From an uncultured Pelagibacteraceae bacterium (lineage in GTDB: Bacteria; Pseudomonadota; Alphaproteobacteria; Pelagibacterales; Pelagibacteraceae), in NCBI GenBank assembly GCA_902624535.1, contig CACNYF010000009.1, positions 1 through 34,871 on the forward strand: DNA of 34,871 nucleotides. The letters are read 5' to 3'. Every line of letters starts with the position of its first letter. The stretch's first letter is position 1. The notes beneath the pieces were generated by a model, which saw only the letters and a program-made list of their open reading frames with translations, was not told the DNA's origin and did not search any database. Below are positions 16,276 to 25,567 of the stretch, piece by piece. The translations under genes were made by a program, and so were the position numbers.

Positions 16276-16838
16276 TTTATATAATAGATCACCAGGATTC
16301 ATTCACATGGAATGTAGTTCATCAATTCTCTCAGTTTGATAAAGTTTATTGTTCAAATTATTTTGAAATAAATAACAGTTTATTAAATAAATCTAATACA
16401 ATTGTATTATCTCCTGGACCCGGTTCACCCAAAGATTATCCCAATACTTCAAAAATTTATAATAAATTTAAAGGAAGAAAAAAAATCATAGGAATTTGCT
16501 TAGGTTATCAGCAAATATTGCATTGCGAAAATGCCAAAATTATTCAGCAAAGGAGAATATTTCATGGTTATCAATCTGAAGTAAAAGTTGTTTCGAATAA
16601 ATCTATCTTTAGAAAGAATTCTAAATTTAAAGTAGGAAGATATCATTCGCTTAAGCTTCAAGAGCCATTTACCAAAGAAAATTTTGATATTACTATGAGA
16701 TGCGCTAAAACTAATATTGCGATGGCTTTTGAAAACAAAAGAGATGATGTATATGGTTTTCAATTTCATCCAGAATCTTTTTTAACAACAAATGGTAAAA
16801 TTCTTATTAAAAAAATCTTACAGTCGAAAAGATCTTAA
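16272..16838 (+). CDS. pabA: Glutamine amidotransferase component (PabA/TrpG type)
   Basis: Class I glutamine amidotransferase of 188 aa that supplies ammonia to the chorismate enzyme encoded just upstream (ATGA overlap). The oxyanion motif SPGPGSPKD, nucleophile Cys in GICLGYQQILH, and the His-Glu pair in FQFHPESFLT are all present, so the triad is complete. It may also serve a TrpE elsewhere in the genome, as amphibolic PabA/TrpG proteins do in some bacteria. Confidence 0.9.
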   Translation: MIYIIDHQDSFTWNVVHQFSQFDKVYCSNYFEINNSLLNKSNTIVLSPGPGSPKDYPNTSKIYNKFKGRKKIIGICLGYQQILHCENAKIIQQRRIFHGYQSEVKVVSNKSIFRKNSKFKVGRYHSLKLQEPFTKENFDITMRCAKTNIAMAFENKRDDVYGFQFHPESFLTTNGKILIKKILQSKRS

Positions 16839-17568
16839 AGAAAAAGAATTTAAAGATCTATGGAATGCCCACGGGGTATTTACAACTATGTGGATCTATG
16901 GAAAGCCTCAAAAAATTTTATTTTTTAAAGAACACATAACAAATCTTATCAAGTCTACTAAAAATTATAAAATCTATGATCGAAATTTAAAAAGTAATAT
17001 TTTTAAAATAATTAAATCTAATTTAAATAAACGAAAAAATTATAATCATTTGTTGAGAATTGCAGTTACTAAAAATCTAATCTCCATTTCTTTGAGAGAT
17101 AAATTAAAAATTAAAAAAAATCTTCAGTTGAAGTTAGTCAATTATAATAGAATTAAGCCTGAGCATAAAAATCTGAAGTATAAATTTATTTTAAAAAATT
17201 TATCCAAAATGGATAATACAAAATCTGATATTGCTCTTTGCTCAAGTGGAAAAATTCTAGAAACAGGTACCTCAAATATTATTTTTATTAAAGATAATAA
17301 ATATTATTCACCTGTCAGAAAATTTTATCGAGGAGTTAATCTAAAGTTTTTTGAAAAGCAATTTAAGATAAAAAAAACCAATATCAATATTAATAAATTA
17401 AATCAATATGAGGAAATACTTCTAATTGGATCTGGAAAGGGAGTTTCTACTGTCTCATCCATAAAAGAGAAAAAATGGAATAGAAAAAAATATAAATCTT
17501 ATGAAACATTTGTAAGCAAATATAAAACTCAAATACTTAAACAAAAAAAATTGAGTAATTATTTATGA
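16792..17568 (+). CDS. pabC: Aminotransferase class IV, probable aminodeoxychorismate lyase
   Basis: PLP fold-type IV enzyme of 258 aa. Likely PLP lysine is Lys131 in KYKFILKNL, aligned to the KHLNRL of E. coli PabC; the family glycine/Asn motif appears as GKILETGTSNIIF, and a late phosphate loop as GSGKGVSTVSSI. The expected reaction is ADC to p-aminobenzoate plus pyruvate, fitting its position third in the operon. The only usable ATG lies 47 nt inside pabA, a longer overlap than elsewhere in the window; the segment from DLWNAHGVFTTMWIYG onward is clearly family-like, so the true start might be slightly later at a non-ATG codon. Confidence 0.75.
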   Translation: MVKFLLKKSYSRKDLKEKEFKDLWNAHGVFTTMWIYGKPQKILFFKEHITNLIKSTKNYKIYDRNLKSNIFKIIKSNLNKRKNYNHLLRIAVTKNLISISLRDKLKIKKNLQLKLVNYNRIKPEHKNLKYKFILKNLSKMDNTKSDIALCSSGKILETGTSNIIFIKDNKYYSPVRKFYRGVNLKFFEKQFKIKKTNININKLNQYEEILLIGSGKGVSTVSSIKEKKWNRKKYKSYETFVSKYKTQILKQKKLSNYL

Positions 17569-17963
17569 GAAATCCTAATAATCCGTGCATATTCTGTTTT
17601 ACAAAAAAAAAGGAATATATTTTTGAAAATGAACTAGCTTATGCAACCACTGACACATACCCTGTATCAAAATTTCATTCGCTTATAATTCCAAAGCGGT
17701 GTGTTAAAAATTATTTTGATCTAACCTCAAAAGAAATCCTAGCGTGCAATAGATTAATAAAAAAATTAAAAAAAAAAATTGAAAAGAAAGATAAATCTGT
17801 AAAAGGTTTTAATATTGGAGCCAACTCAGGCAAAGTAGCTGGACAATCTATTAATCATTGTCATATTCATTTGATCCCTAGACGAAAAGGTGATGTAAAA
17901 AATCCTCAAGGTGGTGTGAGAGGAGTAATCGCTTCTAAACAGCATTATGTACGGAAAAAGTAA
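17565..17963 (+). CDS. HIT family protein
   Basis: Histidine-triad nucleotide hydrolase of 132 aa. The triad appears as HCHIHLIPRR; the N-terminal PCIFC pair is a partial zinc-binding motif; YPVSKFHSLIIPKRC is the usual central block. Members hydrolyse AMP-linked or dinucleotide substrates. The ATGA overlap with the pabC-like gene makes it the fourth gene of the operon; a folate-related role is not known. Confidence 0.92.
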   Translation: MRNPNNPCIFCFTKKKEYIFENELAYATTDTYPVSKFHSLIIPKRCVKNYFDLTSKEILACNRLIKKLKKKIEKKDKSVKGFNIGANSGKVAGQSINHCHIHLIPRRKGDVKNPQGGVRGVIASKQHYVRKK

Positions 17964-18004
17964 ACTTTATTAACATTTTTTATAAAGATGAGATTATTAG
18001 TCAG

Positions 18005-18033
18005 TTGAACTAAAATTTTATATAGATTAGTAT
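18005..18033 (+). promoter_or_regulatory. Predicted promoter of the apr operon
   Basis: TTGAAC at 18005-18010 and TAGTAT at 18028-18033 with a 17-nt spacer lie in the 106-nt gap after the HIT gene, about 36 nt before the aprM start, which has GGAG at 18057. Prediction only. Confidence 0.42.
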
Positions 18034-18069
18034 TTTCGAATTATATTATATTTAGCGGAGAATAATAAT

Positions 18070-18864
18070 ATGTTTACTACTAATCCATTTGCTGTACTTT
18101 CTTCAACAATTCCTTCAATTGCTTTGCAAGTATTTGTTTTGTTGATGATAGCATTAGTAGTTATTGGAACACTGATGGACATTATTCATAAGAAGAATGT
18201 AAAATATTTTTTTAATAATGCAAAAAAAGCAAAAAAATCAGCAAGTAGAGAATTAAGTCTTGGAGAGAAAACAGCGATAATTTCTAAAACAGTAGTACAT
18301 GATATTGGAACTACATCTGAATTAGGTTTGGGTAAAAGAAGATTTGCACACGTATTAGGAATGTATGGAACAATCCTATTTTGGATTGGTTCAGGTGTTA
18401 TGATATTTGGATATTCTTCTCCTACTGCTGTAACTCCATCAATATGGCCAATCATTTGGCACGCGGGTGCAATTTTAACTTGCCTTGGAGCATATTGGTT
18501 TTGGTTTTTTTTAAGAGTGGATGTATCCGCTGAAGCACACTCGGTTTTTAGAATTATAAAAGCAGATTTATTTGTTTTAGCTTTAGTTCTATCTTCTACA
18601 TTTGGCTTAGCTTGGTCATATTTTCAATATTCAGGATCAACTGGTTTAAGTATTTTATTTTTAATTTTGTTTGCAGTTGCAAACTTAGTCTTATTTGGAG
18701 GAGTGTATTGGTCTAAATTTGCACATATGTTTTATAAACCTGGTGCTGCAATTCAAAAAAATTTAGCAGAGGCAGATGGTTCAAGAGATAATTTACCACC
18801 GCCAGCTGATGCCAAAGAACAATTTGGTCTTGGGATTAAACGTGAGGCACCAAAGCACTATTAA
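18070..18864 (+). CDS. aprM: AprM, membrane anchor of APS reductase
   Basis: A 264-aa membrane protein directly in front of aprBA. About five hydrophobic segments (near 15-37, 96-117, 128-150, 165-187 and 190-212) with loop HAGAILTCLGAYWFWFFLRVDVSAEAHSVF, and a hydrophilic C-tail ending in KEQFGLGIKREAPKHY. AprM replaces the QmoABC complex as electron link between AprBA and the quinone pool in some sulfur oxidisers, and an aprM-aprB-aprA order has been described in Pelagibacter. It should pass electrons from sulfite oxidation to the respiratory chain. Confidence 0.85.
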   Translation: MFTTNPFAVLSSTIPSIALQVFVLLMIALVVIGTLMDIIHKKNVKYFFNNAKKAKKSASRELSLGEKTAIISKTVVHDIGTTSELGLGKRRFAHVLGMYGTILFWIGSGVMIFGYSSPTAVTPSIWPIIWHAGAILTCLGAYWFWFFLRVDVSAEAHSVFRIIKADLFVLALVLSSTFGLAWSYFQYSGSTGLSILFLILFAVANLVLFGGVYWSKFAHMFYKPGAAIQKNLAEADGSRDNLPPPADAKEQFGLGIKREAPKHY

Positions 18865-18903
18865 TATGATTGATAAAATTTTAAAGAAAGGTAATAAATA
18901 ATT

Positions 18904-19374
18904 ATGTCAACTTTTGTATACATGACGAGGTGTGATGGTTGTGGTCATTGCGTAGATATATGTCCATCAGATATCATGCACATAGACGAAACTATTAGAC
19001 GAGCAAAAAACATAGAACCAAATTTTTGTTGGGAATGCTATTCATGTGTTAAGGCATGTCCTAATCATGCAATTGATGTTAGAGGTTATGCTGATTTTGC
19101 TCCGATGGGTCACAGTGTTAGAGTTAGAAGAGAGGAAGAAAAAGGAACTATTTCTTGGAGAATTAAATTTAGAAACGGTACAGAAAAAAACTTTGTATCT
19201 CCAATAACAACAAAACCTTGGGGAAAATTTATACCAAAATTAGCTGAAGCTGATACTCCTAATCAAGGAGAAATTAATTCACAAATTTTATATAATGAGC
19301 CACATGGTTTAAATACTGAGAAAGATCTACCAACTTTAGATAAGAATTCATTTAAGCAAGGCGTTTATTATTAA
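18904..19374 (+). CDS. aprB: Adenylylsulfate reductase beta subunit
   Basis: Iron-sulfur subunit of 156 aa. Eight cysteines bind two [4Fe-4S] clusters: Cys10, 13, 16 and 20 in CDGCGHCVDICP, and Cys42, 45, 48 and 52 in CWECYSCVKACP. The rest of the chain (RGYADFAPMGHSVRV and the long tail) wraps around AprA in known structures. The stop overlaps the aprA start by one base (TAATG). It transfers electrons between the FAD of AprA and the membrane protein AprM. Confidence 0.95.
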   Translation: MSTFVYMTRCDGCGHCVDICPSDIMHIDETIRRAKNIEPNFCWECYSCVKACPNHAIDVRGYADFAPMGHSVRVRREEEKGTISWRIKFRNGTEKNFVSPITTKPWGKFIPKLAEADTPNQGEINSQILYNEPHGLNTEKDLPTLDKNSFKQGVYY

Positions 19375-21233
19375 TGGCTAAGCACAAAAATATCATCGAA
19401 GAATGTGACGTACTAGTTGTCGGTGGAGGTATGGCTGGGACAGGGGCTACCTTTGAAGCAAGACACTGGGGAAGAGATTTAAAAATAATCTGTGTTGAAA
19501 AAGCAAATATAGATAGAAGTGGTGCCGTCGCGCAAGGTCTTTACGCAATTAACTGTTATATGGGTATGCAGTGGGGCGAGAATATGCCAGAGGATCACGT
19601 TAGGTACGCCAGAAATGATTTGATGGGTCTTGTTAGAGAAGATTTAGGTTATGACATGGCACGGCATGTAGACTCAACCGTTCATATGTTTGATGAATGG
19701 GGTCTTCCAATGATGAAAAATAAAGAAACTGGAAGATATCAAAGAGAAGGCAAGTGGCAAATTATGATACATGGTGAAAGTTATAAACCAATTGTAGCTG
19801 AAGCCGCAAAAAAATCTGCTGATAAAATTTATAATAGAATAATGATTACTCATCTTTTAAAAGATGAAAAAAATCCAAATCGAATAGCTGGTGCAGTTGG
19901 ATTTAATGTTAGAACTGGAAATTTTCACGTATTTAAATCCAGAACAGTAGTTGTTTCTGCTGGTGGAGCTTCTCATATTTTTAAACCAAGAGCGGTTGGA
20001 GAAGGTATGGGTAGAACTTGGTATGCACCTTGGAGTAATGGATCTGCTTATGCGCTACCTATTCAAGCAGGTGCAAAAATGACTCAAATGGAAAATAGAA
20101 TTGTATTATGTAGATTTAAAGATGGTTATGGTCCAGTTGGAGCATATTTCTTACATTTAAAAACTTATACCCAAAACGCTAATGGTGAAAACTATGAGAA
20201 GAAATGGTATGATGCTACTAAGAAATTAGTTGGAGAATATATAGACCATCATCCAACACCAACTTGTTTAAGAAATCATGCATTTATTCAAGAAACAGCT
20301 GCGGGTGGTGGACCAATTCACATGGTTACAAAAGAAGCATTCCAAGACCCGCACTTAGAGACAGTAGGATGGGAAAACTTTTTAGGAATGACGGTTGGAC
20401 AAGCTGTTGTTTGGGCATCTCAAAATATTGATCCAAAATATACAAACCCTGAATTAACAACTTCAGAACCTTATGTAATGGGATCTCATGCTACGTGTTC
20501 GGGAGCATGGGTAAGTGGACCTGAGGATATCGCACCTGATGAATATTTCTGGGGTTACAATAGAATGATGACGATAGATGGATTATTTGGAGCAGGGGAT
20601 GCAGTTGGTGGAAGTGCTCATAAATTCTCATCTGGTTCATTTACGGAAGGAAGGTTAGCGTCCAAAGCCGCTGTTAAATATATTCAAGATAACAAAGCTA
20701 ATGATATAAATGTTTCTGACGCTCAATTAGAGAAACTAAAAGAAGAAATATTTAAGCCAATTGAAAATTATACAGTTGGAAGAAATGAGATTACTGGTGG
20801 AACTGTTTCTCCAAGCTATATTTTACCTATACAAGGACTACAAAGACTACAAAAAATTATGGATGAATATTGCGGTGGATTAACAAATAATTACATGACA
20901 AACGATAATCTTCTTAAAAAAGGCTTAGAACAGCTTCAATTACTTCAAGAAGATCTAGAGCATGTTGGAGCTGAAGATTATCACCAATTAATGCGAGCAT
21001 GGGAACTCAAGCATAGAGCTGTAACTTCAGAATGTGTTGCTCATCATACATTATTTAGAGAAGAAACACGTTGGCCAGGCTATTATTATAGAGGCGATCA
21101 TATGAAACTTGATGATGAAAACTGGCATTGTTTAACTGTTTCTAGAAGAGATCCTGAAACTGGAAAATTTGAAATGGAGAAAAAGCCTGTTTATCATATC
21201 GTAGATGATAAAGAGAAGAAGCAAGCTTCCTAA
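19374..21233 (+). CDS. aprA: Adenylylsulfate reductase alpha subunit
   Basis: FAD-containing catalytic subunit, 619 aa, interconverting sulfite plus AMP and adenosine 5'-phosphosulfate. Dinucleotide motif GGGMAGTGA at residues 17-25; family blocks include DRSGAVAQGLYAINCYMG, HPTPTCLRNHAFIQETAAGGGP, and the FAD-binding C-terminal part of the domain GLFGAGDAVGGSAHKFSSGSF. With Suy and Xsc genes nearby, both of which liberate sulfite, the oxidising direction is likely. No sat gene lies in the window, so use of APS must rely on genes elsewhere. Base composition is slightly less A/T-rich than its neighbours, as expected for a conserved enzyme. Confidence 0.96.
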   Translation: MAKHKNIIEECDVLVVGGGMAGTGATFEARHWGRDLKIICVEKANIDRSGAVAQGLYAINCYMGMQWGENMPEDHVRYARNDLMGLVREDLGYDMARHVDSTVHMFDEWGLPMMKNKETGRYQREGKWQIMIHGESYKPIVAEAAKKSADKIYNRIMITHLLKDEKNPNRIAGAVGFNVRTGNFHVFKSRTVVVSAGGASHIFKPRAVGEGMGRTWYAPWSNGSAYALPIQAGAKMTQMENRIVLCRFKDGYGPVGAYFLHLKTYTQNANGENYEKKWYDATKKLVGEYIDHHPTPTCLRNHAFIQETAAGGGPIHMVTKEAFQDPHLETVGWENFLGMTVGQAVVWASQNIDPKYTNPELTTSEPYVMGSHATCSGAWVSGPEDIAPDEYFWGYNRMMTIDGLFGAGDAVGGSAHKFSSGSFTEGRLASKAAVKYIQDNKANDINVSDAQLEKLKEEIFKPIENYTVGRNEITGGTVSPSYILPIQGLQRLQKIMDEYCGGLTNNYMTNDNLLKKGLEQLQLLQEDLEHVGAEDYHQLMRAWELKHRAVTSECVAHHTLFREETRWPGYYYRGDHMKLDDENWHCLTVSRRDPETGKFEMEKKPVYHIVDDKEKKQAS

Positions 21234-21242
21234 ACATTTTAG

Positions 21243-21593
21243 ATGAGTATTGTCGACAAATCAGACGAAGAAATCATTAAAATTGCTGATCCTATATGGG
21301 ATAACATGGTTAAATGTTCCAACATGAAAGACTATGGTGGTTTTACAAGGGATTTATCCTCACAAATGCTTTACGGGGCTAACGAAGTAGAGCTTGGTAA
21401 GCAATGGGCAAGCAATAAGTTGATCTCAAGCCTTAAAGAAGGGTGTAAGGCTATAGGCTGTCTAAGAAGAGGCTTGTACGTAACTGTTATATATAAACAA
21501 AACAGTACAGAGATACCTGGAGACTTTTTAGGGAGACTTGTCCTTGGAGAAGAGGGTGATGAGGTCAAAGTTTTTGGAGCAACTATTTTTTAA
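21243..21593 (+). CDS. Uncharacterised protein of the apr operon (116 aa)
   Basis: Begins 9 nt after aprA, so co-transcription is likely. The sequence is soluble, with helices at the N-terminus (SDEEIIKIADPIWDNMVKCSN, KDYGGFTRDLSSQM) followed by beta-rich segments (RRGLYVTVIYKQ, DFLGRLVLGEEGDEVKVFGATIF). That helix-then-sheet layout resembles NTF2/SnoaL-like small folds, but I recognise no named family. Three cysteines (KCSN, EGCKAIGCLRR) could bind a metal or thiol. A role in assembling or protecting AprBA, or in handling sulfite, is suggested only by position. Confidence 0.8.
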   Translation: MSIVDKSDEEIIKIADPIWDNMVKCSNMKDYGGFTRDLSSQMLYGANEVELGKQWASNKLISSLKEGCKAIGCLRRGLYVTVIYKQNSTEIPGDFLGRLVLGEEGDEVKVFGATIF

Positions 21594-21644
21594 ATTTACT
21601 TAAATTTTATTTGCATTTAGTGAAACTTGTGGTATCTCGCGAAT

Positions 21645-21791
21645 ATGCTCCAAGTTTTTAACCAAAATATTAAGAAAATTCCTTTAATACTTTCAAATCA
21701 GCTTTCAAAAATAATTAAATCTTTTCTTTATATTTTTATATTTTTTGCTTGGGCAATTATAATCTTAGGAACATTTCAAAATTTTATTTAA
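21645..21791 (+). CDS. Possible small membrane protein (48 aa)
   Basis: In the 249-nt gap between the apr operon and the TauE/SafE gene, ATG 21645 opens a 48-codon frame with an amphipathic start (MLQVFNQNIKKIPLILS) and one hydrophobic helix at about residues 28-43 (LYIFIFFAWAIIILG). No good ribosome binding site is seen and no family is recognised. The rest of the gap holds only A/T-rich sequence and a promoter-like TTGACT at 21808 before the next gene. Confidence 0.4.
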   Translation: MLQVFNQNIKKIPLILSNQLSKIIKSFLYIFIFFAWAIIILGTFQNFI

Positions 21792-21842
21792 TTTATTCTT
21801 ATAATCATTGACTTTGGATTATGAGAGGAATAGTTAGATTAT

Positions 21843-22931
21843 ATGGAATATTTTCTTCCAATAGCACAAGTCGAAATTAACATTCTCTTTATATTTGGTC
21901 TAAGTCTAGCAGTAGGTATTCTTTCAGGATTGTTTGGTGTAGGTGGAGGTTTTTTAATGACACCTTTTTTAATATTTTTAGGAATTCCACCTGCTTACGC
22001 AGTACCAAATGAAGCAAGTAATATTTTAGGAACATCTGTATCAGGTTCTACTACTCACTATTTAAAAGGAACGTTAGATTATAAAATGGGTATGATGATT
22101 GTTGTTGGAGGAACTATTGGAACTTTACTTGGGATCATAACTTTTTCCTATTTCCAAGATATTGGAAAAATTAATATCGTTATCTCTTTAGCATACATGT
22201 ATATTCTCGCGATACTTGGAACATTAATGTTAATCCAAGGAGTTTCAGAAATAGATAAAGCTAGAAAAAAGATTGTTGTTAAAAAAAAATTACATACTCA
22301 TTATTGGATACATGGTCTTCCTTTAAGAATGCGTTTTAAAAAGTCAAAGGTTTATGAAAGTGCATTTACTCCAATTATTATTGGTTTAGTTGTTGGATAT
22401 ATTGCAGCAATAATGGGTGTTGGAGGAGCTTTTATACTGGTGCCTGCAATGATTTATATAATTGGCATGCCAACCAAACTAATTCCTGGTACATCTCTGT
22501 TTGTTACAATATTTGTAAGTGCAATCGTAACAGTGCTTCATGCTTTTAATTACGGAACAATTGATCTTGTTTTAGTGTTTGTGCTTATACTTGGATCAAT
22601 TATTGGTGTTCAGTTTGGTCAAAAAATAGGTGAAAAAGTTGACAGTTCAGAATTTAAAACAATTTTAGCAATACTTTTACTTATTGTAGGTATAGCGATT
22701 GCATATGATACATTTATTAAAGAAGATGCATTTGCAGAAGTAGTATCTAAAGAGGTATATAACATTGGAAGTATCGGAGGTTTTATTTTAGATTATTCGA
22801 AAGAACTTCCAGTATTTTATGGACTTACTTCAGTTGTTTTAGCTGTAGTTCTTGGAATTGGAGCTGCAATTTTAAGGAGATATATTTCTAAATGGAATGC
22901 AGCAAGAGAAGCCAAACTAAAATCTTCTTAA
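21843..22931 (+). CDS. TauE/SafE family permease, candidate sulfite/sulfoacetate exporter
   Basis: A 362-aa permease with about nine hydrophobic segments. Both family repeats are clear: LSGLFGVGGGFLMTPFLIFLGIPPAYAVPNEASNI near residues 28-62 and AAIMGVGGAFILVPAMIYIIGMPTKLIPGTSLFV in the second half. It is about 100 residues longer than the copy at 2076-2819, mostly through a cytoplasmic loop (KKKLHTHYWIHGLPLRMRFKKSKV) and a C-terminal tail with an additional helix. Placed between the apr operon and suyAB, an export role for sulfite or a sulfonate is likely. Its stop codon overlaps that of the convergent exporter gene. Confidence 0.85.
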   Translation: MEYFLPIAQVEINILFIFGLSLAVGILSGLFGVGGGFLMTPFLIFLGIPPAYAVPNEASNILGTSVSGSTTHYLKGTLDYKMGMMIVVGGTIGTLLGIITFSYFQDIGKINIVISLAYMYILAILGTLMLIQGVSEIDKARKKIVVKKKLHTHYWIHGLPLRMRFKKSKVYESAFTPIIIGLVVGYIAAIMGVGGAFILVPAMIYIIGMPTKLIPGTSLFVTIFVSAIVTVLHAFNYGTIDLVLVFVLILGSIIGVQFGQKIGEKVDSSEFKTILAILLLIVGIAIAYDTFIKEDAFAEVVSKEVYNIGSIGGFILDYSKELPVFYGLTSVVLAVVLGIGAAILRRYISKWNAAREAKLKSS

Positions 22932-24007
22932 ATAAAAAATTTTCCAAAATATTCCATAGTTAATATACTAACAATTCCGACTGTGGTTGCTGCAATAAAA
23001 CCAACAACAAACGGTTTTATACCCATTTCTCTTAGCTCTGAGAGATTAATTGATAATCCAATTGCCGACATTGCCATGGTTAAAAATAAAGTAGTAAATA
23101 TTTTAGTAATTTCTATAAAACTTGACCAAGTTTCAGCACTATTTATTTCTGAAAGAAATATTTGATCCCCAATATTTCTTACAAAAATCATTCCTACAAA
23201 TCCGACGACAAATAAAGGGAATATATTTAATATAGAGTAATCACTTTTTTCAATTTGACCTCTACTATATAAGAGAGCAAACAAGGGTATCAAAATCACA
23301 AGAAATGTATTTCTTATTAGCTTTGTAACAGTTGCAATATTTAATGTTTCTGGACTATTAAATTGTTGATCGTATATTAATCCCGCTGCTGCAACTTGTG
23401 AAGTTTCATGGATTGAAGTTCCCAAAAACAATCCTGCTTTAAGTTCATTTCCATCAAAAAAGTAGTTTGCGAAATAGGGGTACGTAAGCATTGCAATGAC
23501 ACCAAACAAAGTAATATTTGCTATAGCATATGCTATTTCAGTTTTTTTAGCTTTAACGACCGGTGCTGTTGCAACAATAGCTGTTGCTCCACAAACACTT
23601 GTACCAATAGCTATTAAGTAAGCCATATTAGATGAAATTTCTAATTTTTTTATAATGAGTTTTATTAAAACTAAAACACAACATATACAGATTAAAACTA
23701 AGGGTATCGCAACACTTCCAAATTTTAAAAGCTCTTCAAAACTTAACCTAATACCAAGCAGTATAATTCCTAACTTAAGAATATAATTTTGTGTAAATTC
23801 TAAACCAATCATAAAACCTGGTCTTGGGGTAAAAGCATTTCCCATAATTATTCCCAATAGAATTGCAATTAAAACTGTTGAAATAGGACTCTTTGGGGTT
23901 CCAAATAATTCAATACCAATTACATTATTTATTCCTTGGCAAAAGATACTGAATATGAATGCTAAAATTATACCTGGAATTATTTGTTTTGTTTTATCTG
24001 TTATCAT
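22928..24007 (-). CDS. UPF0324/YeiH family exporter, TauZ-like
   Basis: A 359-aa membrane protein with about ten hydrophobic segments and family blocks LGTSIHETSQVAAAGLIY, GTSVCGATAIVATAPVVKAKKTEIAYAIANI and FTPRPGFMIGLEFTQNYILKLGIILLG. Members encoded next to sulfonate genes are called TauZ and proposed to export sulfate or sulfite. It lies 14 nt downstream of suyB on the same strand, forming an operon suyA-suyB-this gene, which fits removal of the sulfur product of sulfolactate cleavage. Confidence 0.85.
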   Translation of the reverse strand: MITDKTKQIIPGIILAFIFSIFCQGINNVIGIELFGTPKSPISTVLIAILLGIIMGNAFTPRPGFMIGLEFTQNYILKLGIILLGIRLSFEELLKFGSVAIPLVLICICCVLVLIKLIIKKLEISSNMAYLIAIGTSVCGATAIVATAPVVKAKKTEIAYAIANITLFGVIAMLTYPYFANYFFDGNELKAGLFLGTSIHETSQVAAAGLIYDQQFNSPETLNIATVTKLIRNTFLVILIPLFALLYSRGQIEKSDYSILNIFPLFVVGFVGMIFVRNIGDQIFLSEINSAETWSSFIEITKIFTTLFLTMAMSAIGLSINLSELREMGIKPFVVGFIAATTVGIVSILTMEYFGKFFI

Positions 24008-24021
24008 TATGCGTATTTATT

Positions 24022-25188
24022 TTAGGCACTTCTGTAGAGTTTTGTCATAACAAACTCTTTATGTCCTAAAGCTTCCGCACAAGTCAATCTTCCATTTGCA
24101 ACTCTAATTGTTGCTTTTATTAATTCATCACCAGCTTCATCTAAATTCATCTCTCTCGATAAAATTTTAGATACATCAACATCAATATGCTCGCTCATAG
24201 TTTTTGCAGTGAGAGGATTTGCTGTCAATTTAACAACTGGTTCTATTGGGTTTCCAATTATATTCCCTTGTCCCGTTGGAAATAAATGAATATTAAAACC
24301 ACCTGCCGCTTGTAGCGTAACACATTCAGCAGCAGCTGATGAAGTATCCATAAAATATAAACCTGGTCCCTGACTTGGTTCCTCGGCTGGTTCTAAAACA
24401 TCAATGAATTTTCTAGAACCAATTTTTTGGAAATTTCCAAAAGCTTTTTCCTCAATTGTTGTAAGACCGCCTGCAATATTTCCAGCAGTTGGTTGGCTCT
24501 CAGATAAATCATTTGTTGCTTCCTTTAATATAAAGTCATTATATGAGCTCCATGTTTTTCTGAATTTTTCTTGAGCCTCTGGTGTTTTTCCTCTTCTCTC
24601 ACAGACTGTTTCAGCTCCTGTAAGTTCAGATGTTTCACCAAAGCATAAATGTACACCGAGGGGTTCTAATTTATCCATTAAATTTCCTACAGTTGGATTT
24701 GAAGCTAATCCCGATGTTGTATCAGACTCGCCGCATTTCACTGATATCCATAAATCACTTATTGGTCTTTCTTCTCTCTGTTTTTCTGAAGCCCACATTG
24801 AAAATTCTTGAGCTTTTTTTGAAACCTTTGCAATTGTATCAATATCTCCGACACCTTCTATACTAAATCCTTCAACTGGTTTGCCAGTTACTGCTATTGC
24901 ATCAACAATTCTTTTTGTCCATTTAGGTTCAATTCCTATTACAATTACCGCAGCAACATTTGGATTTTTTCCAGTTCCAATCATTGTTCTAAAATGAAGT
25001 TCTAAGTCTGCTCCAAATTGTAATCTTCCATAAGAATGAGGCAATGCAATTGTTCCTTTAATATTATTTGCAACAGCTTCTGCACATGCATTTGAAATGT
25101 CATCAACAGGTAATATTATTACATGATTTCTTGTACCCGTTCTTCCATCTTCTCTTTTATAGCCTAGAAATGTTTTTGGAATCTCCAT
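24022..25188 (-). CDS. suyB: (2R)-sulfolactate sulfo-lyase, large subunit (UxaA family)
   Basis: Large subunit of the lyase that splits 3-sulfolactate to pyruvate and sulfite; 388 aa. The chain begins [21 protein letters not shown], typical of UxaA/GarD dehydratases; the block [19 protein letters not shown] carries a conserved Cys, and [24 protein letters not shown] follows. Overall wording ([36 protein letters not shown]) matches what I know of SuyB rather than altronate dehydratase, and the adjoining xsc supports this. suyA ends 1 nt before this start. An altronate-type activity remains the alternative. Confidence 0.87.
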   Translation of the reverse strand: MEIPKTFLGYKREDGRTGTRNHVIILPVDDISNACAEAVANNIKGTIALPHSYGRLQFGADLELHFRTMIGTGKNPNVAAVIVIGIEPKWTKRIVDAIAVTGKPVEGFSIEGVGDIDTIAKVSKKAQEFSMWASEKQREERPISDLWISVKCGESDTTSGLASNPTVGNLMDKLEPLGVHLCFGETSELTGAETVCERRGKTPEAQEKFRKTWSSYNDFILKEATNDLSESQPTAGNIAGGLTTIEEKAFGNFQKIGSRKFIDVLEPAEEPSQGPGLYFMDTSSAAAECVTLQAAGGFNIHLFPTGQGNIIGNPIEPVVKLTANPLTAKTMSEHIDVDVSKILSREMNLDEAGDELIKATIRVANGRLTCAEALGHKEFVMTKLYRSA

Positions 25189-25189
25189 A

Positions 25190-25477
25190 TTACCACTTTT
25201 TAGTTTTTACATTATGAACATGAACATGTTCACCTTTTTTAATTGATTTAACAACTTTTCCAATATCATGACCGTACTTTAATATTGTATCTCCTTCATT
25301 AAGGTCCATCATTGCAATTTTGTGACCCAAAGGTATTTCATCCATTGACTGAATTTTTACAGACTTGTCATTTTCCATAATCCAGCAATCACAGTCTTGT
25401 TTAGGTGTTATTTTCTCGATAACAACAACTCCAACGTTATCTTTTTCATCATGAATTATTATGTCTGTTCCTGCCAT
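25190..25477 (-). CDS. suyA: (2R)-sulfolactate sulfo-lyase, small subunit (SAF domain)
   Basis: Small SAF-domain subunit, 95 aa from the ATG at 25477 ([21 protein letters not shown]). Core motif [32 protein letters not shown] followed by [11 protein letters not shown], the standard UxaA N-terminal domain pattern with its metal-site histidines. A longer frame reaching 25630 exists but its first 51 residues lie in the promoter region and inside xsc and look non-coding. First gene of the suyAB-exporter operon. Confidence 0.87.
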   Translation of the reverse strand: MAGTDIIIHDEKDNVGVVVIEKITPKQDCDCWIMENDKSVKIQSMDEIPLGHKIAMMDLNEGDTILKYGHDIGKVVKSIKKGEHVHVHNVKTKKW

Positions 25478-25510
25478 TGTGACGATTTCTTTGTTTGAAA
25501 TTCGTTGTAA

Positions 25511-25538
25511 TTTATATATGAATTGGGCACTTTGACAA
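25511..25538 (-). promoter_or_regulatory. Predicted promoter of suyAB
   Basis: Minus-strand TTGTCA (25533-25538) and TATAAA (25511-25516), spacer 16 nt, in the 90-nt divergent gap to xsc. A plus-strand pair for xsc, TTGAAA (25495-25500) and TATGAA (25517-25522) with a 16-nt spacer, overlaps it, so one regulator could control both directions. Confidence 0.4.
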
Positions 25539-25567
25539 TTAAAAAAAGAATTTAAGGGACAAATCTT

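Noticed and set aside
17964-17990. CTTTAT/ATAAAG inverted repeat after the HIT gene as a terminator
   Set aside because: The six-base A/T stem is too weak and no T-run follows.
18866-18901. 11-codon frame between aprM and aprB
   Set aside because: It coincides with the ribosome binding region of aprB and is short enough to be chance.
24630-24866. Plus-strand frame inside suyB
   Set aside because: Antisense shadow of a conserved enzyme gene without start signals.
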